Shown here: piece after piece, positions 1 to 9,191 of the stretch | Position numbering within the stretch: the stretch's first letter is position 1 | Layout: each line of letters begins with the position of its first letter | Source: Psychrobacter urativorans | GTDB taxonomy: Bacteria > Pseudomonadota > Gammaproteobacteria > Pseudomonadales > Moraxellaceae | Length of the DNA stretch: 64,000 nt | Direction of reading: 5' to 3' | Assembly (NCBI RefSeq): GCF_904846695.1 | Contig: NZ_CAJHBR010000016.1 | Location: forward strand, 18,639-82,638 | Program-made: the position numbers and the translations under genes | The notes under the pieces: generated by a model | Database searches by the model: none | What the model was told of the DNA's origin: nothing | What the model saw: only the letters and a program-made list of their open reading frames with translations

Positions 1-158
1 ACTCGCTCAACGCTGTTGTCATGATGTCTACCTCGAGCCCTTAATAAAGAATAATTAGAAACCAACGATGACTAAAAAATAGCTAGTAGTAAGTAATTAA
101 TAAGAAGCAATTAGTAAAAAGCAATTACTGTCAAATAATCAGCATAAAGCGCGCCTAT

Positions 159-1748
159 TTACAGCGCTTGTAAATGATTATCGAAAGCCATTTTATGTAA
201 TTGGCTGTCTATTATAATTGCTCCTACTGGCTGAGCATTTACCGCACCATTTGCGCACCTAATATTGACTGACAGAGTGGTTAGCTGCCCTTGCCCATCA
301 CTAACGATAAAACCTGGACGCCCCGCACTGGCATAAGTGTCATCATTGGCACTGATTTGACAGGCTAGTTCAGTATCGCTAATCATAGTACTGCCAGATA
401 ACTCTGAATCTGATAGCAATGACGCTCCTGCACAATCCAACAAGCGCACATCATCAATCAGCTCACGAGTGGTTAAGTCGTAGATAGCAGCACAGCCCCC
501 TATCGGAGTGGTGACGCACAATAGATTGTTTTTGCTATCAACAGCGACGCTAGCGATATATTGGTGAAAGCGTTGCCATTGATTGTTAGGCATAATTAAC
601 GGCTTAAACTCCCTATCACCACGCTGATGAGTGAGCACTAGTGGTACATTTATGTGCTTTTCGCCTTGGAACTGGATACCTATCATTACTGTACCATCAG
701 CATGTATAGCTAAATGACGAATGCTCATCTGCTTGTGCTCAGGAACGATTTGCTCTAAAAGCACTCCATTATGGCGATTCAAATAAACCAATGAGGGATG
801 CATAGTGTCTAAATTGAGTTCTTCACGCGAGGCTTGCTCAGTTTTTATACCACCGTTAGCGATAATAAGAGTTTGGCTATCAGGATGGATAATCAGCTCA
901 TGGGGACCGATACCATAAGAGTCAAACTCGGCTATTTTTTGATAATGATTGTTAGCGTCATACACCCCAATCTTACCGTTTAAAGTGAGTGTGTCGTTCT
1001 CAGTCACATACAGCTGCCCACCATCTAGACTATAACAAGCATGACCATAAAAATGCCGATCAGCTCCTGCTTTTATGGCCTGTAGCACTTGTCCAGTAGC
1101 AGTGTCCAACACCCAAAAACTTTCGCTTGGACGCCGCCCCATTACTACTACATCTCGACTTAAGTTAGTAGCGTTAGCTTTGTTAATACTATTAACAGCA
1201 GGTTGTACTACGATATCATGTACGCGTTCAGGCATAGTCGTCTGCCAGACGATTTGCCGATCAGCATCAATACCTACTACCCCGCAGCATCTTTCACTAG
1301 TAAGCGAGTTAGTTTTTGGCATAGACGATACGCCACTCACCCAGCTAACTGGCCGCGCGAGCATAGTAGTATGGATTGTGGTTAGATCCATACTGTCTTT
1401 ACTTGGGCGACTTAGGCTAAGGCCATCATAATGGTGATAAGCAGACGTCGCCTGTTGATAGGTATATTGCAAACGCTTAAGCTGCGCCAGATAGGCGGCT
1501 GGCGATATTAGTGACAAAGACGGTGCTAAAGTTAAGCGCTGAACATTAAGCCCCGTCAAATAATCCTGCAAGCGCGCGTCTGGCGAACGTTGTTTACGAT
1601 AACGATGATGAATGCCAACTAGAGCTACAGTACCCAGCACTGTGCCGAATGCTGTACTTAAAGAAGTCTTTACAACGTTAGCTTCTAATGCTGATCTGCT
1701 CTTAGAACGTCCATGCTTATCCATCGTTTTAACGCCTTCAGTTATCAT
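159..1748 (-). CDS. DUF1513 domain protein of an imelysin iron locus
   Basis: The C-terminal two thirds carry the hallmarks of the DUF1513 family: a TEND segment, GIGPHEL, NGGI, a LNLDTMHPSL stretch and SIRHLA, in the expected order. DUF1513 proteins are beta-propeller-like envelope proteins found next to imelysin and di-heme oxidoreductase genes; their biochemical role is not established. At 529 residues this one is well above the roughly 350-400 I expect for the family; the extra length is mainly an N-terminal region with one short hydrophobic stretch (about residues 28-46), which could be a membrane anchor, and a Ser/Asp-rich insert near residue 455. A second Met at residue 9 (base 1724) is an equally good start. 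It is the last gene of the minus-strand cluster, 51 bases after the imelysin gene, so co-transcription is likely. Confidence 0.85.
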   Translation of the reverse strand: MITEGVKTMDKHGRSKSRSALEANVVKTSLSTAFGTVLGTVALVGIHHRYRKQRSPDARLQDYLTGLNVQRLTLAPSLSLISPAAYLAQLKRLQYTYQQATSAYHHYDGLSLSRPSKDSMDLTTIHTTMLARPVSWVSGVSSMPKTNSLTSERCCGVVGIDADRQIVWQTTMPERVHDIVVQPAVNSINKANATNLSRDVVVMGRRPSESFWVLDTATGQVLQAIKAGADRHFYGHACYSLDGGQLYVTENDTLTLNGKIGVYDANNHYQKIAEFDSYGIGPHELIIHPDSQTLIIANGGIKTEQASREELNLDTMHPSLVYLNRHNGVLLEQIVPEHKQMSIRHLAIHADGTVMIGIQFQGEKHINVPLVLTHQRGDREFKPLIMPNNQWQRFHQYIASVAVDSKNNLLCVTTPIGGCAAIYDLTTRELIDDVRLLDCAGASLLSDSELSGSTMISDTELACQISANDDTYASAGRPGFIVSDGQGQLTTLSVNIRCANGAVNAQPVGAIIIDSQLHKMAFDNHLQAL

Positions 1749-1799
1749 CTAGTTATCATCGCTAAAACTATCATTTAATTGTTAGGTGATGGCTAGTAT

Positions 1800-2954
1800 C
1801 TAATCACCATCATTACTATTAAAACCAACCCGAATACCAAGAGTCGGAATCAACTGACGTTTAATCAAACGAGTCACTTTAGTCAAACTGTCGAATAATT
1901 GCTGCTGTGTTTTTTTATCCGCAGTCGCTAAATCCTCTGGCATTTGGGCCAATAAAGTTGTAGTGTCAGCCAATGCTGTTGCCAGCTCATTACCGACTTT
2001 ACTGTCATTATTACTGTTCAAGATGGCAGTCAATACCGGATCGGTTAGCACCTTATTAAGCGTTGCTAGTTTGGCATTGATAATGGCTCGACTTTGGCCA
2101 GCAGTAGCTGCTGGCAGATGACCTTTAGCCTTTCCGGTTAAACCTAAAGGCTGATCGATAGCGTTAGTTTTCATAACTTCTAGCAATGAGAGTAAGGAGT
2201 TAAACCATTGATTAAGACCTTGGTTACTAGTAGCCGTTTTATCAATAGCTAATAACTGTGTGGCACTGTTCTGCCAGTCTTTTTCAATACTTTGTAAACG
2301 GGTACTTAACGCTTGGCTGGCACTTATCACATAAGCGCATTGGCCAGCATCTAAGCTGTCGTTAGCATACAGCACTTCTTCTAAACCTGGTACACCTTGT
2401 ACGATAGCACTTTCATTCATCAACTGCTTAGCCGTCAAAGTTGGATTGGCGCTAATAAGATCAGCAACGCCACTATGTACTAGCCCACGCTCATCAGGAT
2501 AATAATTGATATATAGATTGCTCATACTATCAGTTGCGGGACCAAAGTTAACCATCTCAGCACTAGCCCAAGCTTGAGCTAACACTAACCACTGATCACG
2601 CAGAGCTTGTAGCTTATCACCGCTGACAGGAGACTGTTTACAGTGCTGCTGAGCCAAATCATGCAGCACTGTGCTTTGTTTAGCGGCATCAGCATATGCT
2701 GGGATAACGATATTATTAGCGACGTGAGTCAGGTAAGCTTTTTGGCTTTCAGCACTAATAGCGACTGCCTTGATATTGACGCTCTGCTCACTGCTTGCTG
2801 GGTCATTTGCAGCTGTAGCAGCGGCACTTTGCTTGGCTACTTCTTGACTATTAACATCAGCTTTTTGATTGTCATCAGTCGGCTTAACACAGCTGATTAA
2901 TAATCCAGCGCTGAGCGCGGATAGAGCCATCATTAAGGCGTGGTTCTTTTTCAT
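1800..2954 (-). CDS. imelysin-family lipoprotein, variant motif
   Basis: Imelysin-like (Peptidase_M75 / iron-regulated protein A) family, 384 residues. A lipoprotein signal peptide ends in LLIS-C at Cys22, so the protein should be lipid-anchored at the cell surface or periplasm. In place of the GxHxxE motif it has GVPGLEE (about residues 187-193): the Gly and Glu are kept but the His is missing, a variant seen in a subgroup of imelysin-like proteins. Family members are linked to iron or heme acquisition, and a true peptidase activity is doubtful. It lies between the di-heme oxidoreductase (150 bases upstream) and the DUF1513 gene (51 bases downstream), an order resembling Fur-regulated clusters in Pseudomonas. 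Confidence 0.87.
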   Translation of the reverse strand: MKKNHALMMALSALSAGLLISCVKPTDDNQKADVNSQEVAKQSAAATAANDPASSEQSVNIKAVAISAESQKAYLTHVANNIVIPAYADAAKQSTVLHDLAQQHCKQSPVSGDKLQALRDQWLVLAQAWASAEMVNFGPATDSMSNLYINYYPDERGLVHSGVADLISANPTLTAKQLMNESAIVQGVPGLEEVLYANDSLDAGQCAYVISASQALSTRLQSIEKDWQNSATQLLAIDKTATSNQGLNQWFNSLLSLLEVMKTNAIDQPLGLTGKAKGHLPAATAGQSRAIINAKLATLNKVLTDPVLTAILNSNNDSKVGNELATALADTTTLLAQMPEDLATADKKTQQQLFDSLTKVTRLIKRQLIPTLGIRVGFNSNDGD

Positions 2955-3052
2955 AGTGTTCTCGGTAGTGGCCTAGTGGTTCTATTGATTGATAGCTAAA
3001 GCGGATAACTCTAGCTCCATGAGCATAATCATTTATAGAATTGCTGGTCATT

Positions 3053-3091
3053 TATTACTTGGTTACTTGTTACTTGGTTACTTATTACTTA
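3053..3091. repeat. short tandem repeats of a TTACTTG-type unit
   Basis: About five degenerate copies of a 7-8 base unit (TTACTTGG / TTACTTG / TTACTTA) lie in the spacer between the di-heme oxidoreductase stop codon and the next gene of the cluster. Slippage could alter the spacing; no function is evident. Confidence 0.6.
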
Positions 3092-3104
3092 GCACTTAAG
3101 CGCT

Positions 3105-4733
3105 TTATAACGATTTCAAAAAGGCCTGTAACTCATCACGACCTTGCTTATCTAACTGCAAAACTTTTTGTTGTTGGCTTGCTGCTTCACCGCTATGCCA
3201 AAGCACTGCCTCCATTAGCGTGCGCGCGCGACCATCATGTAAGAATGTCGCTTGCGGATCCACCGTTTGCGCCAGACCGATGCCCCATAATGCTGGCGTG
3301 CGCCACTCATAAGAGTTGGCTAAGAACTCAACCTGTAAGTCTTTCGCCGGTAATTTACCAGCGATAGTCCGATCCGCTAAGCCGTCACCCATGTCATGCA
3401 GCAATAAATCGGTATAAGGGTAGATTACTTGTCCGTGTTGCTCAAGGTGATCATCGTCAGTTTTTGGCAACTGATATCTAGGAGTATGGCAGCTCTGACA
3501 ACCCATATCATAAAAACGCTTTTTGCCAGCTAATACTAATTGATTGTCGGCATCGCGGCGGTGTGGAACCGCAAGATTACGAGTATAAAACTCAACGAAC
3601 TTCACCACTTCATCACTGACTTCAACGGCGGGCTTGCCGTTACCTTGTTCATCAGCGCCAGTAGTGGCTTTTAGACAAGCGGTCTGCAAAGGCGTACAAG
3701 ATTCTATCGGTCGAATATTAGAGGTCAAGCCCATATCTTCATTAAAGGCGCTTTGATTTTGGGTAATAAGTTTGGTTTGTCCAGCTTTCCAACCAAAACG
3801 TCCCAAGGCTTTTTGGCCGGTTTGTGGATCCATTACCCAGTTGAATTTGCCACTAATGTTATTGCTACTCTTATCAGCACTGACAGCTTGTTGTTTGATA
3901 GCAGCCTCAGGAATCTGATCTAATAGCCCAAGACCTATCATTGGTAAAGCAATACGTGGCGAAACCATCAGCTCGTCATCAAAAGCCCCGTAGCCAGGAT
4001 TGGTTAGCTTAAAGGTAGGCTGTCGCAGAGTTTCAATATGGCCGTCAGCAAAAGTAACTGGTTTGTCTGTCCATTGCACAGCAATACGAGCTTCAGCAGG
4101 AACACCTTGGATAGCACGGTCTTGCAACTGACCGCCATACATAGGATGCGCTACTTTTTCGATCATCGACTGCTGTAACTGCTGACGTTGCTCGTCAGTA
4201 GTAGCCGGCATAGCCAAACGAATCAATAAGCTATCAGCATCATCCTCGCTAGTCATTGGCGCATGGCCGCGACCATCTTTTACATGGCAGGATTGGCAAG
4301 CAGCAACGTTGAATAATGCTCCAATGCCATCACGACTGTCAGTACTAGCAGGCGCGATCACCCAAGGCTGCTTAAAGAACGCATTACCAATAAAAAAGTT
4401 GCCTTTACGTGAAGCCGATAGGTTCGACGAAGGTTTTGAATAACTCTCAGAGCTAGTGATAGTAATACCAGTATCACCACCTTGTTTAATTTCTTGCGGA
4501 TCAAAAGTAGCTAGTTGCTGTAAGGGTACACCAGCCAGCCCTTCAATAGTTTGGCTACGCTCAACAGATAAGGCTGCAGACGAGCTTTTATCAGCGCTCG
4601 CTACAGACTCTTGCTTGGACGCGCTATCAGTTGGCTGACAAGCACTAATAGCTAGCACACACCCTAGCGCTAACGACAGCTTAGTATAGTTATGAGTTGA
4701 TAGTTTTTTTGACATTAGGGTGGTCTTCATCAT
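3105..4733 (-). CDS. di-heme oxidoreductase (DUF1111 / thiol oxidoreductase-like) lipoprotein
   Basis: Two c-type heme motifs, CQSCH, lie at about residues 146-150 and 412-416 of the start chosen here, with the long MauG/DHOR-like body between them and a C-terminal FLHDGRARTLMEAVLWHSGEA segment typical of DUF1111 (di-heme oxidoredictase family). Adjacent ATG codons at 4733/4730 give a lipoprotein signal ending LAIS-AC; a longer frame back to 4841 would put 36 non-signal residues in front and is unlikely, while the Met at 4715 remains possible. No strong ribosome site decides between them. The protein is expected to be exported and to need the Ccm system, part of which is at 31.5-35.0 kb. It sits between two imelysin genes, suggesting electron transfer linked to iron or heme handling. 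Confidence 0.87.
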   Translation of the reverse strand: MMKTTLMSKKLSTHNYTKLSLALGCVLAISACQPTDSASKQESVASADKSSSAALSVERSQTIEGLAGVPLQQLATFDPQEIKQGGDTGITITSSESYSKPSSNLSASRKGNFFIGNAFFKQPWVIAPASTDSRDGIGALFNVAACQSCHVKDGRGHAPMTSEDDADSLLIRLAMPATTDEQRQQLQQSMIEKVAHPMYGGQLQDRAIQGVPAEARIAVQWTDKPVTFADGHIETLRQPTFKLTNPGYGAFDDELMVSPRIALPMIGLGLLDQIPEAAIKQQAVSADKSSNNISGKFNWVMDPQTGQKALGRFGWKAGQTKLITQNQSAFNEDMGLTSNIRPIESCTPLQTACLKATTGADEQGNGKPAVEVSDEVVKFVEFYTRNLAVPHRRDADNQLVLAGKKRFYDMGCQSCHTPRYQLPKTDDDHLEQHGQVIYPYTDLLLHDMGDGLADRTIAGKLPAKDLQVEFLANSYEWRTPALWGIGLAQTVDPQATFLHDGRARTLMEAVLWHSGEAASQQQKVLQLDKQGRDELQAFLKSL

Positions 4734-4938
4734 GTAACTGGGCGCTATAAATACTAGCTTAGGATAAGAGCTAAAGGAGTGCTTATCAGCCTGAGTAGAT
4801 AAAAAACTAAAAGCTGGATGTAGCGCCTTTATAGAGCTCATAAAGATTACTTTAGCTTTACTGTAGAACTGTCAAAAGGGTAAAAGCACGCTACCAACTA
4901 ATATTAGCAACGTGCTTATTATACCTAAATCAGATGGT

Positions 4939-4959
4939 CATCAAAATAATTCTCATTAA
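4939..4959 (-). promoter_or_regulatory. candidate second Fur box upstream of the di-heme oxidoreductase
   Basis: Read on the minus strand, the core TGAGAATTATTTTGA matches the 7-1-7 Fur pattern TGATAAT-N-ATTATCA at 12 of 15 positions. It lies about 210 bases before the chosen start of the di-heme oxidoreductase gene, in the only sizeable gap inside the cluster. It would let the three downstream genes respond to iron independently of the first. The match is imperfect, so this is a moderate call. Confidence 0.45.
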
Positions 4960-5044
4960 CTAATAGCGACTTATCAGGCATTTATTAACCATAAATAAGA
5001 TAGAAAATTAAGATCACGAATGAGCAAATCTAGGCCAATAATAC

Positions 5045-5072
5045 TGAGTTTATAATGGTGAGTTTATAATGG
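5045..5072. repeat. 14-base tandem duplication over the imelysin stop codon
   Basis: The unit TGAGTTTATAATGG occurs twice in direct succession and continues into a third partial copy. It spans the last codons and stop of the imelysin gene, so the second copy is a recent-looking duplication of that gene's 3' end. Confidence 0.75.
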
Positions 5073-6512
5073 TGAGCCTGCATCAGCATCTAAGTTATCG
5101 ATACCGATAGCACTAGCCGCATTTTCAATGCCTGCAGTCAGCTGCTGCAAACTACTAATACCATTCTCAATCCAGCCACGACGCTTATTTTGCTCCTCGC
5201 TTGAGATATTGTGTTTGCTGGCCTGACCAACTGTAGCGATCATTTGATCAACTTTGATACCGTCTTTTTCAGCTTTTTCAACGATTACATTAAAGGCATC
5301 TTCTACGTTTTTGAAGTCTGCCGTCAGTTTATCAGCCGCATCTTTGTGCTCAGTATCTATAAGATACTGCTTGATACCATAGCCACCAATCGACTTGCCA
5401 GCAACTGTCTTATAGTTACCATTAAAGATATTTTGAATACCACGGGCATTATTAGCGTAGCTCAGATGAGTCAAATCACTAAAGCAGTCATGTTCATCTT
5501 CAGTCGAACCAGTGACAAAGGCAACTTGCATACGCTGAGAAGCCAATTCACCAAGAGCTAAACTACCCATTTGATACATAACCTGACGTACCGCATTACC
5601 ATTTTTACGCTCTATCATATCGCTACGTAAAGTATTTTCGCTTTCAGCCTGCCACTGAGCTTCCATGGCGCTTAAATCATCGACTAATAGTTGAGTTGCC
5701 GCCTTCAAGTACTGACCACGGCGGGTACAAACACTGGCGTCTGTATTAGTAGTCTCACCGCTAGTGCACTGACCATCAGTGGTAATATAATCAGTGAATG
5801 GACGCGTACCTGCCCCTTCACCAACACCATTAGTATCTTGGCCCCATAACAGGAACTCAATCGCATGATAACCAGTAGTCACGTTAGCTTCGCTGCCACC
5901 AATCTCATTCATCTCGACTAATAGTTCAGGAGTAATAGTGCTAGTGTCTTGCTTTAGGCTGCCGACACTAATACTGTCACTATTGATAATATTATCTGGG
6001 CTATTATATTCACCCTCATAGCTGTCGCTCACATAATCAATTAACGCTTCATCAAGTGGCCACGCATTTACTTGCCCTTCCCAGCCATCGATATTGGCTA
6101 TCTTACGCTTATCATTAGCAGTCACAAACCCCTCATCAAAACGAAAAACCTCTGTTTGTGAATAAGGTAGACGTGCTGCTTTATAGGCGACTTTTGCTGC
6201 TTCAAGATTAGCCTCAGTAGGCGTATCCACATATGTATTTATTGCGGTCTGTAAGAGCTTTGCCGTATCAAGAGAGTCTTTATAGGCGGCGTGGGCCATA
6301 TCAGCATAGCTGATCAGTAATCTATCAATATTAGCTTGCTGAGCATTAGGTGTAGTTGCACTATCTGCTACCTTTTGAGTCTGCGTTTGATTATCAGTCG
6401 CGACCGTATCATCAGCCTGCTTAGTACAGCCTGACAACAGCAAGATACCGGCAAGCGCCGCAGCTAAAGTTGTCGGCAAAATCTTACGGTTAGTCGTGGT
6501 AGTGATAGTCAT
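5064..6512 (-). CDS. imelysin-family iron-regulated lipoprotein
   Basis: Full imelysin (M75 / IrpA-like) protein of 482 residues. A lipoprotein signal ends LLSG-C at Cys29. The family motif GxHxxE is present as GYHAIE (about residues 214-219), with GQDTNGVG just after it. Pseudomonas relatives (IcmP-type) and cyanobacterial IrpA are induced by iron limitation; proteolysis was once proposed but an iron or heme-binding role is the more common view. It is the first gene of the minus-strand cluster. A near-consensus Fur box lies 83 bases before the start codon, so repression by Fur-Fe(II) in iron-rich conditions is likely. Three further genes with compatible roles follow. Confidence 0.92.
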   Translation of the reverse strand: MTITTTTNRKILPTTLAAALAGILLLSGCTKQADDTVATDNQTQTQKVADSATTPNAQQANIDRLLISYADMAHAAYKDSLDTAKLLQTAINTYVDTPTEANLEAAKVAYKAARLPYSQTEVFRFDEGFVTANDKRKIANIDGWEGQVNAWPLDEALIDYVSDSYEGEYNSPDNIINSDSISVGSLKQDTSTITPELLVEMNEIGGSEANVTTGYHAIEFLLWGQDTNGVGEGAGTRPFTDYITTDGQCTSGETTNTDASVCTRRGQYLKAATQLLVDDLSAMEAQWQAESENTLRSDMIERKNGNAVRQVMYQMGSLALGELASQRMQVAFVTGSTEDEHDCFSDLTHLSYANNARGIQNIFNGNYKTVAGKSIGGYGIKQYLIDTEHKDAADKLTADFKNVEDAFNVIVEKAEKDGIKVDQMIATVGQASKHNISSEEQNKRRGWIENGISSLQQLTAGIENAASAIGIDNLDADAGSPL

Positions 6513-6594
6513 ACATATCCTTGAAGAATTATAGAGAATAATTTAACATTCAGCTCATGATCATTGATGTTAATCATCCAAATTATAATGATAT

Positions 6595-6609
6595 TGATAA
6601 CGATTATCA
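6595..6609 (-). promoter_or_regulatory. Fur box of the imelysin cluster
   Basis: TGATAACGATTATCA matches the 7-1-7 Fur pattern TGATAAT-N-ATTATCA at all but one position, and a further partial half (AATGATAT) adjoins it. It stands 83-97 bases upstream of the first imelysin gene, in the normal range for an operator covering the promoter. Together with the gene content it indicates iron repression. Confidence 0.8.
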
Positions 6610-6746
6610 ACTATATATTAAAAATCTGTAACTTGGCTTTGGATGGCGTTAATTAGTCGACTGTAGCTAGGGATATTTATGCAGGATCAAACCGTACTAA
6701 ACCCTAGTAAAACCAAAGGATTGTTTAGAAAAAGTAAAAAAAAAGA

Positions 6747-6783
6747 CAAAAAAAAGGCCAGCGCTATGCTGACCTTTTTTTAA
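6747..6783. terminator. bidirectional terminator after the OmpA-like gene
   Basis: GG(C/T)CAGC pairs with GCTGACC across a four-base loop, flanked by an A-run on one side and a T-run on the other, so it can act in both directions. It follows the OmpA-like gene on the minus strand. Confidence 0.85.
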
Positions 6784-6836
6784 TTGCTGTTATTCTATAG
6801 TTGTCTATTTATGACATTACTATATATAAAGCTAGA

Positions 6837-7490
6837 TTAATTAACGCTCTGTGGAGAGTTAATAGTTAACTCAACACGACGGTTTTGTTGACGACCATTT
6901 TCAGTGTTGTTATCAGCAACTGGACGTGACTCACCATAAGCTACTACATTAATACGGCTGCTTGGTACACCATTAGCAGTTAAGTAGTTAGCAACGGCAT
7001 AAGCACGGTCACGTGATAGACCTTGGTTATAAGCAGCAGCACCTTTACTATCAGTGTGGCCTGCGATAGTGATAGTATTTTGGTTATACTCTTTCATAGT
7101 AGAAGCAAGCTTATTAAGCGTTGGCTTGAACGATGAGTTTAGAGTAGCGTCATCGAATGAGAAAGTGATGCTACCAGGCATAACTAAATCGATGTTACCG
7201 TTAGCGTTTGGCGTAACAGTTACACCAGTACCGGCCATTTGCTGTGCAAGCTGCTTAGCTTGACGTTCCATGTAATAGCCAACGCCCGTTCCTAATGCTG
7301 CACCAATAGCGGCATCACGACCAGTTTTGTTACCACCTGTTGCTTTAGAAATAACTGCGCCGCCTGCTGCGCCTGCTAAAGTACCGATAGCAGTTTTGTT
7401 TAGACGCTGTTGTCCAGTACTAGGATCAGTAGTACAACCACTAAGAGCTAGACCTGATGCTACTGCTAAAATCATAATTTGGTTACGCAT
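6837..7490 (-). CDS. OmpA-family lipoprotein (YiaD-like)
   Basis: About 217 residues. A lipoprotein signal (LALSG-C), a glycine-zipper segment with small residues (about 32-70), then an OmpA-like peptidoglycan-binding domain with the GHTDSKG motif and the RAYAVANYL helix followed by NRRVE. It should anchor the outer membrane to peptidoglycan. AGAGGA with seven-base spacing places the start at 7490 (MRNQIM) rather than seven codons earlier. It is a stand-alone gene with its own terminator, divergent from the acyltransferase. YiaD-type proteins resemble it most. Confidence 0.92.
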   Translation of the reverse strand: MRNQIMILAVASGLALSGCTTDPSTGQQRLNKTAIGTLAGAAGGAVISKATGGNKTGRDAAIGAALGTGVGYYMERQAKQLAQQMAGTGVTVTPNANGNIDLVMPGSITFSFDDATLNSSFKPTLNKLASTMKEYNQNTITIAGHTDSKGAAAYNQGLSRDRAYAVANYLTANGVPSSRINVVAYGESRPVADNNTENGRQQNRRVELTINSPQSVN

Positions 7491-7891
7491 AATTTTTCCT
7501 CTTAAGTGCAAAGTTAGCTTTATAATAAGTTTTGCTTGATGCTTGTTCTTTATTTATGAAGGTTCTTTCATATCCGTCATTATTATCGCAATCTCAATCT
7601 ATCTGTGTGTAATATTTTGTCACATCTATGTATATAAAGTGCATGAAATCTTACAGCTAACGTGTTATTAAGGCGGTTGTAGACAATTATAGCGAGATCG
7701 GAGTAGCTAATAACAGTGCCAGTTGCCTTTAGCCTTAAAGCAGATTAAATCATCGTTCATATTTGCTACTACAAGTCATCTTTAAGCAGATATTCTATGG
7801 TTCGTTTCTGCTAAAATCAGCTAATCTATTTTGATAACAAATAACTATTAAACAGCTATTTAGACCGCTATTGTAAAAAAAAGGATTTTAT
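7491..7891. other. intergenic region between two divergent genes
   Basis: AT-rich spacer of about 400 bases carrying the promoters of the OmpA-like gene (minus) and the acyltransferase (plus). Apart from the two ribosome sites I see no coding potential, RNA gene or strong hairpin. Confidence 0.6.
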
Positions 7892-8848
7892 ATGAGCATC
7901 GCCTCTTCTGTTCGAAACTTGCATAAACGCTCACCGAAGCTTGGCCAAGCCGTGTCATTAGTCACTGCTGCAGGAGTCATCACTAGAAGCAGCTTTCGAG
8001 CAAGTGTGCCTTTATGGGTTATGGGTGCAACTAAGGTCATCACCGGTTCGCAAACTGCCGATGATCAAGTTATCAAAATCACTAATCGCTGGATCGGTAG
8101 CAATAACGACATGATAGATACTATGTTGCCGGATAGAGATTGGCGCATTAGTTTACCTGACGACGTCCATCCTGAAGGTAAGTATCTGCTAATTAGCAAT
8201 CATCAGTCTTGGGTTGATACTAGCATTGTGCAGTATATTAGTGCGAAACGCTTACCTTTGACGCGGTTTTTCACCAAATTTGAACTAATTTATATCCCTG
8301 TAGTTGGACAAGCCTTTTACTTTTTAGACTTTCCGATGATGCGCCGGCACTCTAAAGAAGCGGTAGCTAAGAACCCCGCTCTAAAAGGTAAAGATATCAT
8401 CGAGGCCAAACGCGCTTGTGCCTTACTGAAAAATAAGCCTTTTACTTTACTTAATTATTTAGAAGGTACGCGCTTTACCGCAGCTAAGCATGACAAGCAG
8501 CAGTCTCCTTATCAGCACCTATTAAAACCTCGCGCTGGCGGCCTAGCGCTAGCTATTAACGCCTTAGGGGAAAATATAGATGGTATCTTAGACATGACCA
8601 TCGTTTATCCTGATGGAGTGCCCACTTATAGCGACTTGTGGAAAGGTAATATCAAGCGTTTGGGGGTTGATGTTCGCCACATTAAAATGCCAAAAGACCT
8701 GTTTGATAAAGTTGAATCAGGCAGCTATGAGGAAGACGAAGCTATCAAAGCTCAGCTGTTTGACTGGTTGGACGATGCTTGGCAACAAAAAGATAAGTTG
8801 ATTAGCAAGATGCTTGCTGAGTTCGCAGAGGACTCTACAGCTAAATAG
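7892..8848 (+). CDS. PlsC-type acyltransferase (YihG-like)
   Basis: 318 residues. Acyltransferase blocks are present in order: NHQSWVD (the catalytic NHx4D, about residues 103-109), the FFTKFEL segment, a DFPMMRR stretch and EGTR (about 190-193). These are the lysophosphatidic-acid acyltransferase motifs, and length and N-terminus fit the YihG branch, which acylates lysophospholipid at the inner face of the membrane. The start at 7892 has AAGGATTTTAT before it. It appears to be a single-gene unit; substrate preference cannot be told from sequence. Confidence 0.88.
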   Translation: MSIASSVRNLHKRSPKLGQAVSLVTAAGVITRSSFRASVPLWVMGATKVITGSQTADDQVIKITNRWIGSNNDMIDTMLPDRDWRISLPDDVHPEGKYLLISNHQSWVDTSIVQYISAKRLPLTRFFTKFELIYIPVVGQAFYFLDFPMMRRHSKEAVAKNPALKGKDIIEAKRACALLKNKPFTLLNYLEGTRFTAAKHDKQQSPYQHLLKPRAGGLALAINALGENIDGILDMTIVYPDGVPTYSDLWKGNIKRLGVDVRHIKMPKDLFDKVESGSYEEDEAIKAQLFDWLDDAWQQKDKLISKMLAEFAEDSTAK

Positions 8849-9115
8849 GCCTACGATTAGCGCTATTCACCCTGCTGTTTTGTGCGCAGGATTAGTGCTA
8901 GCAATGCTGAATGCTCACAGGGTTATTACTTCTCCGTAAGCCGCTTAACAATCCATGCTACTAGGAATAATACTAACAGTGGCTAGTAGGCACAATCCAG
9001 TCGCTTCAAGCCGGAGACTGTACTAGCGACTCTCTACAGAGTATTGTTTTTAATATGCAAACTTATCAATACTGCCCTATTGGTTTATAAGCACTGGCAT
9101 ATCTAGTTTTGTAGC

Positions 9116-9167
9116 GTTACTATTGTAGCCATAGCCCTTCATGTAGTCATAGCACTGCAATAGTAAC
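9116..9167. repeat. inverted repeat in the 8849-9191 spacer
   Basis: The arms GTTACTATTG and CAATAGTAAC are perfectly complementary (10 bases) with a 32-base gap. They lie 25-76 bases before the GTG start of the next gene. The rest of this 343-base gap (8849-9191) shows no gene. It may be an operator or a leader hairpin. Confidence 0.55.
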
Positions 9168-9191
9168 ATTCACTCAACTTAAGGTCTGACT

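Noticed and set aside
1..158. AATTAGTAAA-type words at the left edge as a regulatory array
   Set aside because: They are irregular, AT-rich and near the window edge, and no gene start faces them.
3053..3091. Repeat cluster that might be CRISPR-like
   Set aside because: Units are 7-8 bases, adjacent and degenerate, with no spacers or cas genes.
8613..8801. Open frame inside the acyltransferase gene
   Set aside because: It is an out-of-frame shadow of a well supported gene; the same holds for the many other frames opposite or inside fadE, chpA, coaBC and gltS.
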